From Hyphococcus luteus (GTDB lineage: Bacteria > Pseudomonadota > Alphaproteobacteria > Caulobacterales > Parvularculaceae), in the NCBI RefSeq assembly GCF_002943565.1, contig NZ_PJCH01000001.1, positions 186,001 to 250,000 on the forward strand: 64,000 nucleotides of DNA, read 5' to 3'. The notes under the pieces were generated by a model. It saw only the letters and a program-made list of their open reading frames with translations, searched no databases and was not told the origin of the DNA. Positions 8,451-16,814 of this stretch are shown here, piece after piece. Numbering within the stretch: the stretch's first letter is position 1; every line of letters starts with the position of its first letter. The position numbers and the translations under genes were made by a program.

Positions 8451-9932
8451 ATGTCGTTCGCTGATCTCGGCCTATCGCCGAAACTGCTCGAAGCTATTGC
8501 TGCGGCTGGCTACGAAACCCCCACCCCGATCCAGAAAGAGGCGATCCCGCCCGCGCTTGAGGGCAAGGACGTCCTCGGCATCGCTCAGACCGGCACGGGC
8601 AAAACCGCCTCCTTCACCCTGCCGATGATCGAGCGCCTGTCGAAAGGCCGCGCCAAGGCGCGCATGCCGCGCAGCCTCGTCCTCGCGCCGACCCGGGAGC
8701 TCGCCGCGCAGGTCGCGGAGAATTTCGAGAAATACGGCGTCAACCACAAGCTGACCATGGCGCTCCTCATCGGCGGCGTCTCGTTCGGCGACCAGGATGC
8801 GAAACTCACCCGCGGCGTCGATGTTCTCATTGCGACGCCGGGCCGCCTGATCGATCATTTCGAGCGCGGACGCCTCCTCCTCAATGGCATTGAAGTGATG
8901 GTCGTCGACGAAGCCGACCGCATGCTCGACATGGGCTTCATTCCCGACATCGAAAAAATCTTCAAACTGACGCCGATGACGCGCCAGACCCTGTTCTTCT
9001 CGGCGACCATGCCGCCGGAAATCCAGCGCATTACCGACCAGTTCCTTCACCAGCCGGTGCGGATCGAGGTCTCAAAGCCGGCGACCACCGCCGACACCAT
9101 CACCCAGAATATCGTGCGCGTGCCCTCTAAAGACGATAAGCAGAAGCGCGCTGTGCTGCGCGAACTCATCGGCAAGGAAGACGTCAAGAACGGCATCATC
9201 TTCTGCAACCGCAAATCGACGGTCGATGTCGTCGCGAAGTCGCTGCAAAAGCATGGCTTCAACGCCCGCCCCATCCATGGCGATCTGGCGCAGTCTTTCC
9301 GCACCGAAACCCTCGACAAATTCCGTAATGACGACTTGCAGTTCCTGGTCGCGTCGGACGTCGCCGCCCGCGGTCTCGACATTCCGGCGGTGAGTCATGT
9401 GTTTAATTTCGACGTGCCGATTCATTCGGACGATTATGTCCACCGCATCGGACGCACCGGGCGCGCCGGGCGCAAAGGCGCCGCGCTGATGCTGGTGACG
9501 CCCGCAGACGGCAAACATCTCGACTCGATCCTGAAGACGATCGGCGCCAAGGAGATCGAAGAGCTCGATTTCAGCGAATTCTTCGAAGCCAACCCGGCGT
9601 CCGAAAGACCGGACAGAAAAGGCGGCCGTGACGACAAGGGCGGCAAAAGCCGCTCCCGGCGGGGCGAGCGCTCCTCCGGCGACCAGCCGAGCCGCAGAAA
9701 ACCCAAAGACGCTAAGGAGCCTGCGAACGATCAGCCGGCTGTGGAAGCACAGGTCGAGCCTGAACAGGACAATGACAACCAGGCCGAGCCCAAAAAGCAG
9801 CGTGACGAGACCCGCTCGTCAAAACGCCGCCGGGGCGGCGGCGACGCCCGCTCCTCGCGCCGGCGCGAGGAAGCCGTCGTCGGCCTTGGCGATCATGTGC
9901 CAGCCTTCCTGACGCGCAAAGTCGCGCGCTAG
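8451..9932 (+). CDS. rhlE: DEAD-box ATP-dependent RNA helicase, RhlE type
   Basis: 493 aa. The ordered helicase motifs are all present: Q motif (F-adL-gLs, GYETPTPIQ, residues 1-30), motif I AQTGTGKT (about 44-51), Ia PTRELA, Ib TPGRL, II DEAD (about 153-156), III SAT (about 183), then IV-VI ending HRIGRTGRAG (about 330). The tail after residue 380 is highly charged and disordered (K, R, S, E rich), as in RhlE-type helicases where it binds RNA. The likely role is ribosome assembly or RNA turnover in the cytoplasm, possibly cold-linked. The start is supported by GGAG 7 nt upstream and by the Q motif beginning immediately. RhlE versus another DEAD subgroup is judged from the overall match only. 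Confidence 0.88.
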   Translation: MSFADLGLSPKLLEAIAAAGYETPTPIQKEAIPPALEGKDVLGIAQTGTGKTASFTLPMIERLSKGRAKARMPRSLVLAPTRELAAQVAENFEKYGVNHKLTMALLIGGVSFGDQDAKLTRGVDVLIATPGRLIDHFERGRLLLNGIEVMVVDEADRMLDMGFIPDIEKIFKLTPMTRQTLFFSATMPPEIQRITDQFLHQPVRIEVSKPATTADTITQNIVRVPSKDDKQKRAVLRELIGKEDVKNGIIFCNRKSTVDVVAKSLQKHGFNARPIHGDLAQSFRTETLDKFRNDDLQFLVASDVAARGLDIPAVSHVFNFDVPIHSDDYVHRIGRTGRAGRKGAALMLVTPADGKHLDSILKTIGAKEIEELDFSEFFEANPASERPDRKGGRDDKGGKSRSRRGERSSGDQPSRRKPKDAKEPANDQPAVEAQVEPEQDNDNQAEPKKQRDETRSSKRRRGGGDARSSRRREEAVVGLGDHVPAFLTRKVAR

Positions 9933-10083
9933 GTTTTAACCGGACGTTAATTAGGACATTCAAGAGCCCGCAACCGCCGGGCCCGGCGTGATTCGCACGG
10001 GCCCGACCTTAGGCAATCCTTTACTGCGCTCCTTTAAGCTCTTTCCAACGGGTAAGAAACGCCCATTTGGATTTCGGGGAGCT

Positions 10084-11151
10084 ATGAGTCCAGATACGGA
10101 TACGAGTCACCGCTATGCCGAGCTTGCGCTCGCGGCGTTGAAAAAGACCGGTCTTTCGGCCAGTCCGCGCAATTACGAATTGTGGTATGCGCATGTCGAG
10201 GGCAAGAACCCTTCTCTCTCCGCGCACATCCAGAAAGCCATGGACGCTAACGGCAAGGTCAGTCAGGAAAAGGCTGACGCGCTCTATAAAAAGCTTATCG
10301 AGCAAACAGATATTTCAAACGATGTCATCGAGCTGGTGACGCGGTTTCACAACGAAGTCAGCGCTCTCTACGATATTGTCGAAGAATCCGGCGAAAACGC
10401 GCAAGGCCGCACGAAACAACTGTCCAACATTTCCGAACAGCTGCGCGAGACGACGGAAACGTACCCGGCTGTGGGGGCGCTTCTCGAGGGCGTCATTTCC
10501 GTTGCGAAGTCCATGCGCGAGGAAAACGAAAATCTTGAATCCCGCCTTGCCGCGTCCGTCGACGAGGTCAACGCGTTGCAGCGCGATGTCGAGGCGATCC
10601 AGCGCGAAGCCATGCAGGATGCGCTGACCGGCGTCGCCAACCGCGCGACTTTCGACCGCTCGCTGGGAAAACATATGAGCGAGGCGCGCGACAACGGCGA
10701 GCCGCTGACGCTGCTGCTTTGCGATATCGACCATTTCAAGAAGTTCAACGACACCTGGGGCCATCTCACCGGCGATCAGGTGCTGCGTCTTGTCGCCGAA
10801 ATGATGAACGCCAATGTGAAAGGCATGGACCTTCTGGCGCGTTATGGCGGCGAAGAATTCGCTGTCGTTCTTCCGGGCACGACCATCGAAAACGCGCAAA
10901 AAGTGGCGGAAAAAATCCGCGCCGCCGTTGAATCGCGCCGTCTGCGCAAACGACGGACGGAAGAAGATCTCGGCACGGTCACCATGTCTTTGGGCGTCGC
11001 CCAGCTTCGCCCCGATGACACGATGGAAAGCCTCATCGAGCGCGCGGATACTTGCCTTTACGCGGCAAAGAGCGCTGGGCGAAACCGCGTATTCCACGAA
11101 GGCGAGCTAAGCGCGTCCGACGAGGAAAGCCCGCGCCAGGGCGTCGCCTAA
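10084..11151 (+). CDS. Diguanylate cyclase (GGDEF domain)
   Basis: 355 aa, cytosolic, with no membrane helix. The N-terminal half is helical and ends in a coiled coil (about 130-180) that leads into the GGDEF domain. The active-site loop is GGEEF at about 255-259, preceded by RY and with D-I-D-H-F-K-K-F-N-D upstream, so it should make cyclic di-GMP. The product-inhibition site (RxxD) is not intact: the position reads K-G-M-D. ATG 10084 is chosen since GGGGAG precedes it; an upstream GTG at 9988 would add 32 residues of unlike composition. The N-terminal region resembles a family of alphaproteobacterial cyclases with a conserved YELWYAH motif; its signal is unknown. It stands alone downstream of rhlE. 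Confidence 0.88.
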   Translation: MSPDTDTSHRYAELALAALKKTGLSASPRNYELWYAHVEGKNPSLSAHIQKAMDANGKVSQEKADALYKKLIEQTDISNDVIELVTRFHNEVSALYDIVEESGENAQGRTKQLSNISEQLRETTETYPAVGALLEGVISVAKSMREENENLESRLAASVDEVNALQRDVEAIQREAMQDALTGVANRATFDRSLGKHMSEARDNGEPLTLLLCDIDHFKKFNDTWGHLTGDQVLRLVAEMMNANVKGMDLLARYGGEEFAVVLPGTTIENAQKVAEKIRAAVESRRLRKRRTEEDLGTVTMSLGVAQLRPDDTMESLIERADTCLYAAKSAGRNRVFHEGELSASDEESPRQGVA

Positions 11152-11333
11152 GAGCCAGATTCAAAAGCCCGCAGCGCATTCAGAAACAGAATAGACAGAC
11201 GTCAGTCAGCAAAGACGCCGGCGCCTCTCAGGCTCTTGATTCTTAAACTGCAGAGCCGTTGGCGCATCAATACGCCGATAGGAACGTCTGATCCCTCTAT
11301 TTCGAGGACGTGTGAAGGATTTTCAGCTAGGCT

Positions 11334-11909
11334 CTAAACGGCGGCGCCCCCTACGTCTTCCGCCAGAATGTGAAACCGGTCATGGCCCCAATATTTTTGG
11401 GCGCCCATAACCGCAAAAGGCACGCCGAAAACGCCGTCTGCCGCAATCATCTCGCGATGGCGCTGCATGACGGCGGCGACGTCTTCGTCTTCCTGTGCTG
11501 TTTCAATGCGCGCCTTGTCCCAGCCGGCCTCATCGGCGCATTTTTCAAGCACCGCTAAATCGGAGACATCGCGCCCCTTGCCCCAGCGCGCATCCGATAC
11601 GGCGATGGCGAAAGCGAGCCCCTTGCCGTCGAGTTCTGCGGCGGCGGCAGCCTTGTTTGCAGTCGTCATGTCGACATCGAACGGATTGGGCGGCTGGATC
11701 GGCAGGCCCAGGCGCATGGTCATGCGCGGCGCATCGAGGAGATAATAGGAAAGCTTCAGCCGGTTCGCGGCCGGGTCGTCGAATTTATGCCCCTCGGGCG
11801 GGCCGGTGAACGGGATCAGCTCCGCTGTAAGGCCGGCCTTGACCAGCATATGGAGTCCAAGCCGCGAATAGGGACTTCGGAAGCCGTGATAAACGCGAAT
11901 ACCGGTCAT
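11334..11909 (-). CDS. DsbA/GST-kappa family protein, 2-hydroxychromene-2-carboxylate isomerase-like
   Basis: 191 aa. A thioredoxin-like fold with a helical insertion is indicated by the N-terminal strand IRVYHGFRSPYSRLGL and the C-terminal GVFGVPFAVMGAQKYWGHDRF, the classic end signature of the HCCA isomerase/GST-kappa branch. The CxxC of true DsbA is replaced by S-P-Y-S, so it is not a disulfide oxidoreductase; glutathione-dependent isomerisation or dehalogenation is more likely. There is no signal peptide, so it is cytosolic. It is divergent from an HxlR regulator, with a perfect inverted repeat between them. HxlR proteins often respond to electrophiles or aldehydes, which would suit a detoxification role. 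The substrate is unknown. Confidence 0.8.
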   Translation of the reverse strand: MTGIRVYHGFRSPYSRLGLHMLVKAGLTAELIPFTGPPEGHKFDDPAANRLKLSYYLLDAPRMTMRLGLPIQPPNPFDVDMTTANKAAAAAELDGKGLAFAIAVSDARWGKGRDVSDLAVLEKCADEAGWDKARIETAQEDEDVAAVMQRHREMIAADGVFGVPFAVMGAQKYWGHDRFHILAEDVGGAAV

Positions 11910-11947
11910 CGGCTTTCTTCCTTCTGTTTCGATATATCACTTTCATT

Positions 11948-11980
11948 TTGCAAGTTATATGGATCGACTGTAACTTGCAA
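11948..11980. promoter_or_regulatory. Perfect 10-bp inverted repeat, probable HxlR operator
   Basis: TTGCAAGTTA at 11948-11957 and its exact reverse complement TAACTTGCAA at 11971-11980, with a 13-nt spacer. Centre-to-centre distance is 23 bp, about two helical turns, as expected for a dimeric winged-helix regulator. It lies in the 95-bp gap between the divergent DsbA-like and HxlR genes, 24 nt before the HxlR start, so it could control both. Confidence 0.65.
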
Positions 11981-12004
11981 TAAAAAAGTCACCCGGGAGC
12001 CGCC

Positions 12005-12358
12005 TTGCCCAAAAAACCGACATTCAGCCGTTCGCCCTGCCCCCTGGCAGTGAGTCTCGACATTCTCGGAGACAAGTGGTCGCTGATCGTCATCCGCGAC
12101 CTCTTTCGCGGCGTCACGCGCTACAATGATTTTCTGAAGTCGCCGGAGGGCGTCACTACGAACATTCTCGCCGAACGGTTGAAACGGCTTGAAGCGCACG
12201 GACTGATCTCAAAATCGGCCTATCAGGAAAATCCAGTGCGCTATGACTATGCGCTGACGGAAAAAGGACGCGCGCTGGGCCCGGTGCTGCGCGAAATCGC
12301 GAGATGGGGCAACGCCCACTACCCCGGCACCTACAAACCGCCTTTCAAAGTCGGATAA
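12005..12358 (+). CDS. HxlR family winged-helix transcription regulator
   Basis: 117 aa. A single HxlR domain covers nearly the whole protein: the N-terminal Cys (SPCPLA) ahead of LDILGDKWSLIVIRDL, the recognition-helix region F-L-K-S-P-E-G-V-T-T-N-I-L-A-E-R-L-K-R-L-E, and the wing with VRYDYALTEKGRAL. The conserved Cys at residue 12 is the redox or electrophile sensor in HypR-like members. The start codon is TTG with GGGAG 6 nt ahead; no in-frame ATG gives a complete domain. It is divergent from the DsbA-like gene, which is the natural target. Autoregulation is likely given the operator in the gap. Confidence 0.88.
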   Translation: MPKKPTFSRSPCPLAVSLDILGDKWSLIVIRDLFRGVTRYNDFLKSPEGVTTNILAERLKRLEAHGLISKSAYQENPVRYDYALTEKGRALGPVLREIARWGNAHYPGTYKPPFKVG

Positions 12359-12361
12359 AGC

Positions 12362-12829
12362 TCATTCCGCGCCGGCGCGGCGCATCAGGTAATCGCGGGC
12401 TTCATTGATCTTGGCGGCGAGATAATCCGTGCCGCCCCGGTCGGGATGAAGCTGGGCGATAAGCTTTCTGTGCGCGGCGCGGATTTCTTCAAGGCTTGCG
12501 CCCGGTTTCAGGCCCAGCACCGACAGCGCCTCTTCCTCGCTGATGCGCTTCGCAGGGGGCGAAGCCGGCGGCGCCTCCTCCGTTTCCGGTGACCCGGCCC
12601 TAGCCCGCCAGGCCTCGATCGCCGTGACGCCCCCCGCCGCCAGCAGCACCATGAAGGCGAGCGGCCAGAGCTTTGCTGCGAACAGAACAGCCGTCAGCGC
12701 CAGCCAGACCACAAGCTTCATGACCGTCATGGAGCGCCCGCCCTGATCATCGCCGGCCCGCGCCAGCCGGAACAAGAGCCAGCCCGCAGCGGCGACGGCG
12801 ACCAGAATGGCGAGAAAAGCAAGACCCAT
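12362..12829 (-). CDS. Membrane-anchored J-domain (DnaJ-like) protein
   Basis: 155 aa. Two hydrophobic helices occupy about residues 1-20 and 34-68. A Pro/Glu linker follows, and a C-terminal J-domain is at about 95-152 with HPD near residue 128 followed by RGGTDYLAAKINEARDYL. The layout, N-terminal membrane anchor plus C-terminal J-domain, resembles alphaproteobacterial relatives of mitochondrial Tim14/Pam18. It should recruit DnaK to the inner membrane; the client is unknown. It is transcribed away from HxlR (stops 4 nt apart, convergent) and lies just downstream of mipZ on the same strand (39 nt), so it may be co-transcribed with mipZ. Confidence 0.85.
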   Translation of the reverse strand: MGLAFLAILVAVAAAGWLLFRLARAGDDQGGRSMTVMKLVVWLALTAVLFAAKLWPLAFMVLLAAGGVTAIEAWRARAGSPETEEAPPASPPAKRISEEEALSVLGLKPGASLEEIRAAHRKLIAQLHPDRGGTDYLAAKINEARDYLMRRAGAE

Positions 12830-12868
12830 CAGGCCAGCATAGCCGCTTCAGGGCTGAGCCGCGATGAT

Positions 12869-13708
12869 TTAAGCGGCCGCCGCCTTGTCGGCGTCTTTGG
12901 TTTCTTCGCCCGCCGGCAGGTTGAGCGCGGCGACAAGGGAGCGAATTTCGAGCCGCGCGGTGACATGGCTCATGGTCGACAGGCGCACCGGCGAATCGAC
13001 CCCGCCGAGATCGAGGAGGGTCAGCCCGATAGGAAACAGCTCGCGGTAAATCACCCGATCGCCGAAGCCGCGCGCCAGCCGGAAGCCGATGCGCGAGGAA
13101 AGCTCATCCAGCTTGTCGCCCATATTCTTCTTGTTGCGGGCGCGGGTGGCTGAAAGGCGATTGCGCATCACCACCCAGTCGATGCCGCTGCGGTCGCCCA
13201 TCATCGCCCGGTGCTTGCGCGCATCCCACACCATTTCACTGTAAAGGCTGGGACCGACCACCTTGCCGGTTTCCGGATCGACCTTCGCGAGAAGGTCGAA
13301 GTCGACGAAACTGTCATTCAAGGGGGTCACGATGGTGTCGGCGTGAAGATGGGCGAGCCGCGAGAGATGGGTGTTCGCGCCGGGACAGTCGATCACCGCG
13401 AAATCGCACTCCCCGAGAGTTTTCAGCGCGTTTTTAAGGTTTTCCGTCTCTTTCTTCTGGGACTCCGCGCGGCTGTCGAGGCTCGACGGCTCCACCTTCA
13501 CCATCTCCGGAAAGATGAGCTCTTTCCCTTTGATTTCACTGAATTTTCTTCGATTCTCAAGATATCGGGTCAAGCTGCCCTGACGCAGGTCAAGATCGAC
13601 CGCGCCGACCTTTTTGCCGGACTTCAACAAGGCGACGATGAGATGCATCGCCGTCGTCGATTTGCCCGAGCCGCCCTTTTCGTTCCCGAGGACGATTACG
13701 TGAGTCAT
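12869..13708 (-). CDS. mipZ: Division-plane positioning ATPase MipZ
   Basis: 279 aa. A ParA/MinD-type P-loop ATPase with the deviant Walker A KGGSGKST at residues 11-18, an A-box-like V-D-L-D-L-R-Q-G-S-L-T-R-Y segment, and VIDCPGANTHLSRLAH as switch region. The central insertion (PSLYSEMVWDARKHRA) and NRLSATRARNKKNM are typical of MipZ rather than ParA or MinD. MipZ forms a gradient from ParB at the cell poles and blocks FtsZ polymerisation, placing the septum at midcell. The start at ATG 13708 gives the canonical MTHVIVLGNEKGGSGKS opening. No parB or ftsZ lies nearby, as usual. The divergent neighbour is a pilus-type chaperone. Confidence 0.93.
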   Translation of the reverse strand: MTHVIVLGNEKGGSGKSTTAMHLIVALLKSGKKVGAVDLDLRQGSLTRYLENRRKFSEIKGKELIFPEMVKVEPSSLDSRAESQKKETENLKNALKTLGECDFAVIDCPGANTHLSRLAHLHADTIVTPLNDSFVDFDLLAKVDPETGKVVGPSLYSEMVWDARKHRAMMGDRSGIDWVVMRNRLSATRARNKKNMGDKLDELSSRIGFRLARGFGDRVIYRELFPIGLTLLDLGGVDSPVRLSTMSHVTARLEIRSLVAALNLPAGEETKDADKAAAA

Positions 13709-13814
13709 AGGAAAGGTCTCTCATCGGCCTCGCGGGACCGGCATTTCATGGTTTTTGCTTACAGTTGGGAAACTCTCCCTACTTAATTTCGACTGTGAGA
13801 CGATTCTAGGGCCT

Positions 13815-14657
13815 ATGGCGATAGCGAAGACATCTGACCGGAGACGGCGCCGGGCCGGGCTGGCGGCCATCCTGGCCGCCGCCGCGGGGGTCGTCGCCCC
13901 TGGCGCTGCGATGGCGGATATGGACCTTGCGCCCTTGCGCCAGGTTCTGGACTCCGACCACCCCCGCGCCGAATTCGCCGTCTCCAACCCTTCCGACCGG
14001 ATTGTCGAAGGCCGTGTCAGCTGGATCGATCTCGCCGCGGCCGAGACCGGCTACGAGTCGGCCGACCCGGCCTTGCGCGCCGAGCTTAGCGCCGCTCCTT
14101 ATCTGGTGGTGTCGCCAGCCCATTTCCGCCTGAAGCCTGGGGGACGCCAGACCATCACTGTCGAAATCAAAAAAGGCGCAAAGCCGCCAAAGGGAGAAAG
14201 GCGCTCGCATCTTCTGATCGAAACGGAAGCCTCGCGCACGGCGCTGCGCAAGGCGAGCAACACCGGCCTGCAGGTCGATGTGGGGCTCGGCATGTCAGCG
14301 CCCGTGATCTTGCGCAATGGCGGCAAGGCCGATGCAAAGATCACGGACGTCAAACTCCTGCGCGACGATGAGGGCCTTTTGATGCTGGAAACGACGATTG
14401 AACCCAAAGGCGACTGGTCGAGCTATGGGCGGATGGTCGTCACTTACAAACCCAAAGACGGCGAGAAACAACTGCTCGGTATTCGCGACAATGTCGCCGG
14501 CTTCACCGACGCCGAACAACGCAAGGTGACCGTTCCCTTCGGCTTCGTCTCGCTCGGCGCAGGCGAGCTTACGGTGCGCTATGAAGGCGCGGCGGAGTAT
14601 GAAGGCGTCGTTTTCGACAGCCGCGCTTTCGACATTAAACCGCCTGAAGACAATTAG
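13815..14657 (+). CDS. Periplasmic pilus-type (PapD-like) chaperone
   Basis: 280 aa. A basic N-terminus (RRRRR) and hydrophobic run to an AMA site near residue 34 form a signal peptide. The mature protein shows the two-domain immunoglobulin-like pattern of chaperone-usher chaperones: the first domain ends YLVVSPAHFRLKPGGRQTITV, matching the sub-unit-binding F1-G1 edge and following P-G, and the second has VGLGMSAPVILRNG. ATG 13815 is taken as start because the upstream TTG (13755) lacks a signal. No usher or pilin gene is adjacent, so it is an orphan in this window; partners may be elsewhere. The stop overlaps the stop of the convergent SPOR gene by a few bases. Confidence 0.75.
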   Translation: MAIAKTSDRRRRRAGLAAILAAAAGVVAPGAAMADMDLAPLRQVLDSDHPRAEFAVSNPSDRIVEGRVSWIDLAAAETGYESADPALRAELSAAPYLVVSPAHFRLKPGGRQTITVEIKKGAKPPKGERRSHLLIETEASRTALRKASNTGLQVDVGLGMSAPVILRNGGKADAKITDVKLLRDDEGLLMLETTIEPKGDWSSYGRMVVTYKPKDGEKQLLGIRDNVAGFTDAEQRKVTVPFGFVSLGAGELTVRYEGAAEYEGVVFDSRAFDIKPPEDN

Positions 14658-15424
14658 CCGCGATTTTCCGCAAGCGAGAGACGTTCGCCCTCGAAACTCT
14701 CCACCGAGCAGAACAGGCCGTTCGCCTTTAGTTGGCCGCACAGCGCCTCGGCTTTGTCGCGCGCAGCGAAGCCGCCGCCGATAAGACGCAGGAACTTGCC
14801 CTTGCCTTCAATCGTCACGGCCTCAACGCGCGGCTCCAGCAAACCAAGCTCGTCAGGGTTCTCCCGCTGCAGCTTGCGCCAGCCGGCCCGGGCTTCTTCC
14901 AGATGGCGGTAAGACGCGAGATGAACGCCGAACAAAACGCTTTCGGTTTTAATGTCGCCATTCTCGGCTTCGTTTTCAAAAACGGTTTCGTTCGACGCAA
15001 AGGTCGGCTGCACAAGCCGCGGCGAGGTTTCCACAGGCACGTCGGTTTTCGCGAGCGCGGGCGAGGCGGCGTCGTCGACCACCGCTTTCGAACGCGGCGG
15101 CGTTTCGTTGCTGGCCGTGCTGTCCGGTTTCGGCTTGACGCTAAGCTGCAGCTCTTTTTCGTCAGCCGCCTGGGCCGCCTCGTCCGCCGCCGCGCGGCGG
15201 TCACGTTCGCGTTGCAAAGAAAGCACTTCATTGGCGAGTCGCGCATTCTGGGATTTCAGGCGCGCCACCTCCGCCTCCAAAGACGCGACCTGCATCTGCG
15301 CCTCTTCGACTTCCTGCGCGGAAGCCGTAAGCGGCGTTTCGTCACCGCCCCCGCCCGGAAAGGACGCGCAAGCGGAAATGAACGCACATGCGATCACCGC
15401 GCCGGTATGTCTCAAAAGCGCCAA
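14654..15424 (-). CDS. SPOR-like domain lipoprotein with coiled coil
   Basis: About 256 aa from the TTG at 15424. A lipoprotein signal is seen (IACAFISAC), then a coiled coil (V-A-S-L-E-A-E-V-A-R-L-K-S-Q-N), a Pro/Ser-rich linker and a C-terminal SPOR-like domain of about 75 residues (FGVHLASYRHLEEARAGWRKLQ ... EALCGQLKANGLFCSV). SPOR domains bind denuded glycan strands at the septum or during cell-wall turnover. The start is uncertain: ATG codons at 15505, 15481 and 15475 are in frame, but only the TTG gives a normal-length lipoprotein signal and has AGGGAG 10 nt ahead. It probably sits in the outer membrane. It is on the same strand as the hypothetical gene upstream, separated by about 120 nt. 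Confidence 0.7.
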   Translation of the reverse strand: MALLRHTGAVIACAFISACASFPGGGGDETPLTASAQEVEEAQMQVASLEAEVARLKSQNARLANEVLSLQRERDRRAAADEAAQAADEKELQLSVKPKPDSTASNETPPRSKAVVDDAASPALAKTDVPVETSPRLVQPTFASNETVFENEAENGDIKTESVLFGVHLASYRHLEEARAGWRKLQRENPDELGLLEPRVEAVTIEGKGKFLRLIGGGFAARDKAEALCGQLKANGLFCSVESFEGERLSLAENRG

Positions 15425-15546
15425 GGGCCTATTTCTCCCTGAAATCTCTTCAAAATCCAGAATCGCCTCTATCATAGTCATCCGCCGCCGGGCGTCCAAG
15501 GCCAAGCTCCGCCAGCAGCGAAAAAAACACCTTGAAGCGGGATTTT

Positions 15547-16344
15547 TCAGCCGCCCGTCTCGCCCGCCTCATCTCCCGTAAAGGCGAAGGGTGTAAAGGC
15601 GAGCGCAGCTTCAGGCGCATCCTTCTCAAGAAGCCCCGCCTCATAAAAAGCCGCAGTGCCGCCCTGGGGGGCGCCTGCCATGAAGGCGAGAATCTCCTCA
15701 ACGCCGTCATTGTCGAAATCGGCGTTGGCGATTTCATGAATGGCGATGGAAATATCCCCGGCGCTGATGCGCCAGACATGCCCCTGTTCCTTTTTGACAC
15801 GCACATCGCCCGGCGTCGGACTCATTTCGCCGAACGTCATTTTCGCTGCAAGGTCGGCGATTTCTCCGGACCGCGGGGAGCCATTGTCGAAATAGGCGTG
15901 TTTTGCTTCTTGCGCTTCGCTCAACATGGCGAGCGTCCCGCAGGCGCGGATGAAATAAGCTTCGCGGCGCATGTCGCGTGACGTCGGCGCATACCATCCG
16001 CCAAAACGCGCCTTGCGATAATCGCGGCAATTGCCGACTTCGACCGGCGCGGCGCTCATGTCAGTCGGATGCGTCATGTTGACGGTCACTTTAGCGCCCC
16101 GCCGGTCTACAAGCGGGGCGTTAGCCATATTGCGGATTTGCTCATAAGAATAACAGCCCGCTGGAATATCCGCGAAGAAGGCGAAGTCGCCCTTGAGACA
16201 GAGCTCCCGCGCCGGCGCTCCCGTTAACTCAGCACCATCTTTGTCAGGCAGCGTTTGCGTCATCACAACGACGCCAGCGGCCGCCGCGGCGCCTGCGCCG
16301 ATCAGGCTCATTTTCAACGGCGACATCTTCAAAGGCGGCTTCAC
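15547..16344 (-). CDS. Hypothetical membrane-anchored or secreted protein
   Basis: 265 aa, family not recognised. A hydrophobic segment at about residues 10-30 (LIGAGAAAAAGVVVMTQ) is a signal anchor or signal peptide; the rest is soluble with at least five Cys. A D-x-D-N-D-G motif (NADFDNDGVEEILAF, about residues 206-220) resembles calcium-binding VCBS/FG-GAP-like loops. The start codon is GTG and overlaps the DUF1489 stop by 4 nt (GTGA), so the two are translationally coupled. No function can be given. The likely location is the periplasmic side of the inner membrane. Confidence 0.65.
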   Translation of the reverse strand: MKPPLKMSPLKMSLIGAGAAAAAGVVVMTQTLPDKDGAELTGAPARELCLKGDFAFFADIPAGCYSYEQIRNMANAPLVDRRGAKVTVNMTHPTDMSAAPVEVGNCRDYRKARFGGWYAPTSRDMRREAYFIRACGTLAMLSEAQEAKHAYFDNGSPRSGEIADLAAKMTFGEMSPTPGDVRVKKEQGHVWRISAGDISIAIHEIANADFDNDGVEEILAFMAGAPQGGTAAFYEAGLLEKDAPEAALAFTPFAFTGDEAGETGG

Positions 16345-16772
16345 AACAGCCCCAATTCCGCGAGCTTGCGCCCCAGTTCCGGCGGCGGCCCCTTGCGCGC
16401 GCCTTTTTTTAAATCCTGCGGCGCATCCTCGCCCGCAAGATAGCGCCAGCCCTGAAACGCCCGGCGCGGCTGCGCCTCGGTGAGCACATAAGCCGGATCG
16501 AGAAGGATCGCCGTTCTTTCGATTTCATCCTTGCCCGTTCTTTTTTCAAAACCGACGATTTTCTGCCGGGCGAGAATGACGCCCTTGATCACCCAGTAAA
16601 TGGAGCCGCCTTCGAGAAGCTCCTTTTCGCGGCGCGGATGCATGCGGGTGACATGATCGTGAATGCGGCCGAGCCCCGCCTTTTCATTGACAGCGACCCG
16701 GTGGTCGATGCGGTCGGCAAGGTCCTCGACGCTCCCGGCGCCGGCGCAAAGTTTAACGAGATGTAGCGTCAT
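16341..16772 (-). CDS. DUF1489 family protein
   Basis: 143 aa, matching DUF1489 over its full length: the opening MTLHLVKLCAGAGSVEDL, the central T-R-M-H-P-R-R-E-K-E-L-L-E-G-G-S-I-Y-W-V-I-K-G and a C-terminal F-Q-G-W-R-Y-L segment. The family is widespread in alphaproteobacteria and is uncharacterised. There is no signal peptide or membrane helix, so it should be cytosolic. It is coupled to the downstream hypothetical gene by a 4-nt overlap. The start at ATG 16772 gives the family's usual N-terminus. Confidence 0.85.
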   Translation of the reverse strand: MTLHLVKLCAGAGSVEDLADRIDHRVAVNEKAGLGRIHDHVTRMHPRREKELLEGGSIYWVIKGVILARQKIVGFEKRTGKDEIERTAILLDPAYVLTEAQPRRAFQGWRYLAGEDAPQDLKKGARKGPPPELGRKLAELGLL

Positions 16773-16814
16773 GGACTCGCAATATAGGGGCCGCGCGCCC
16801 GGAATTCAGCCCCG

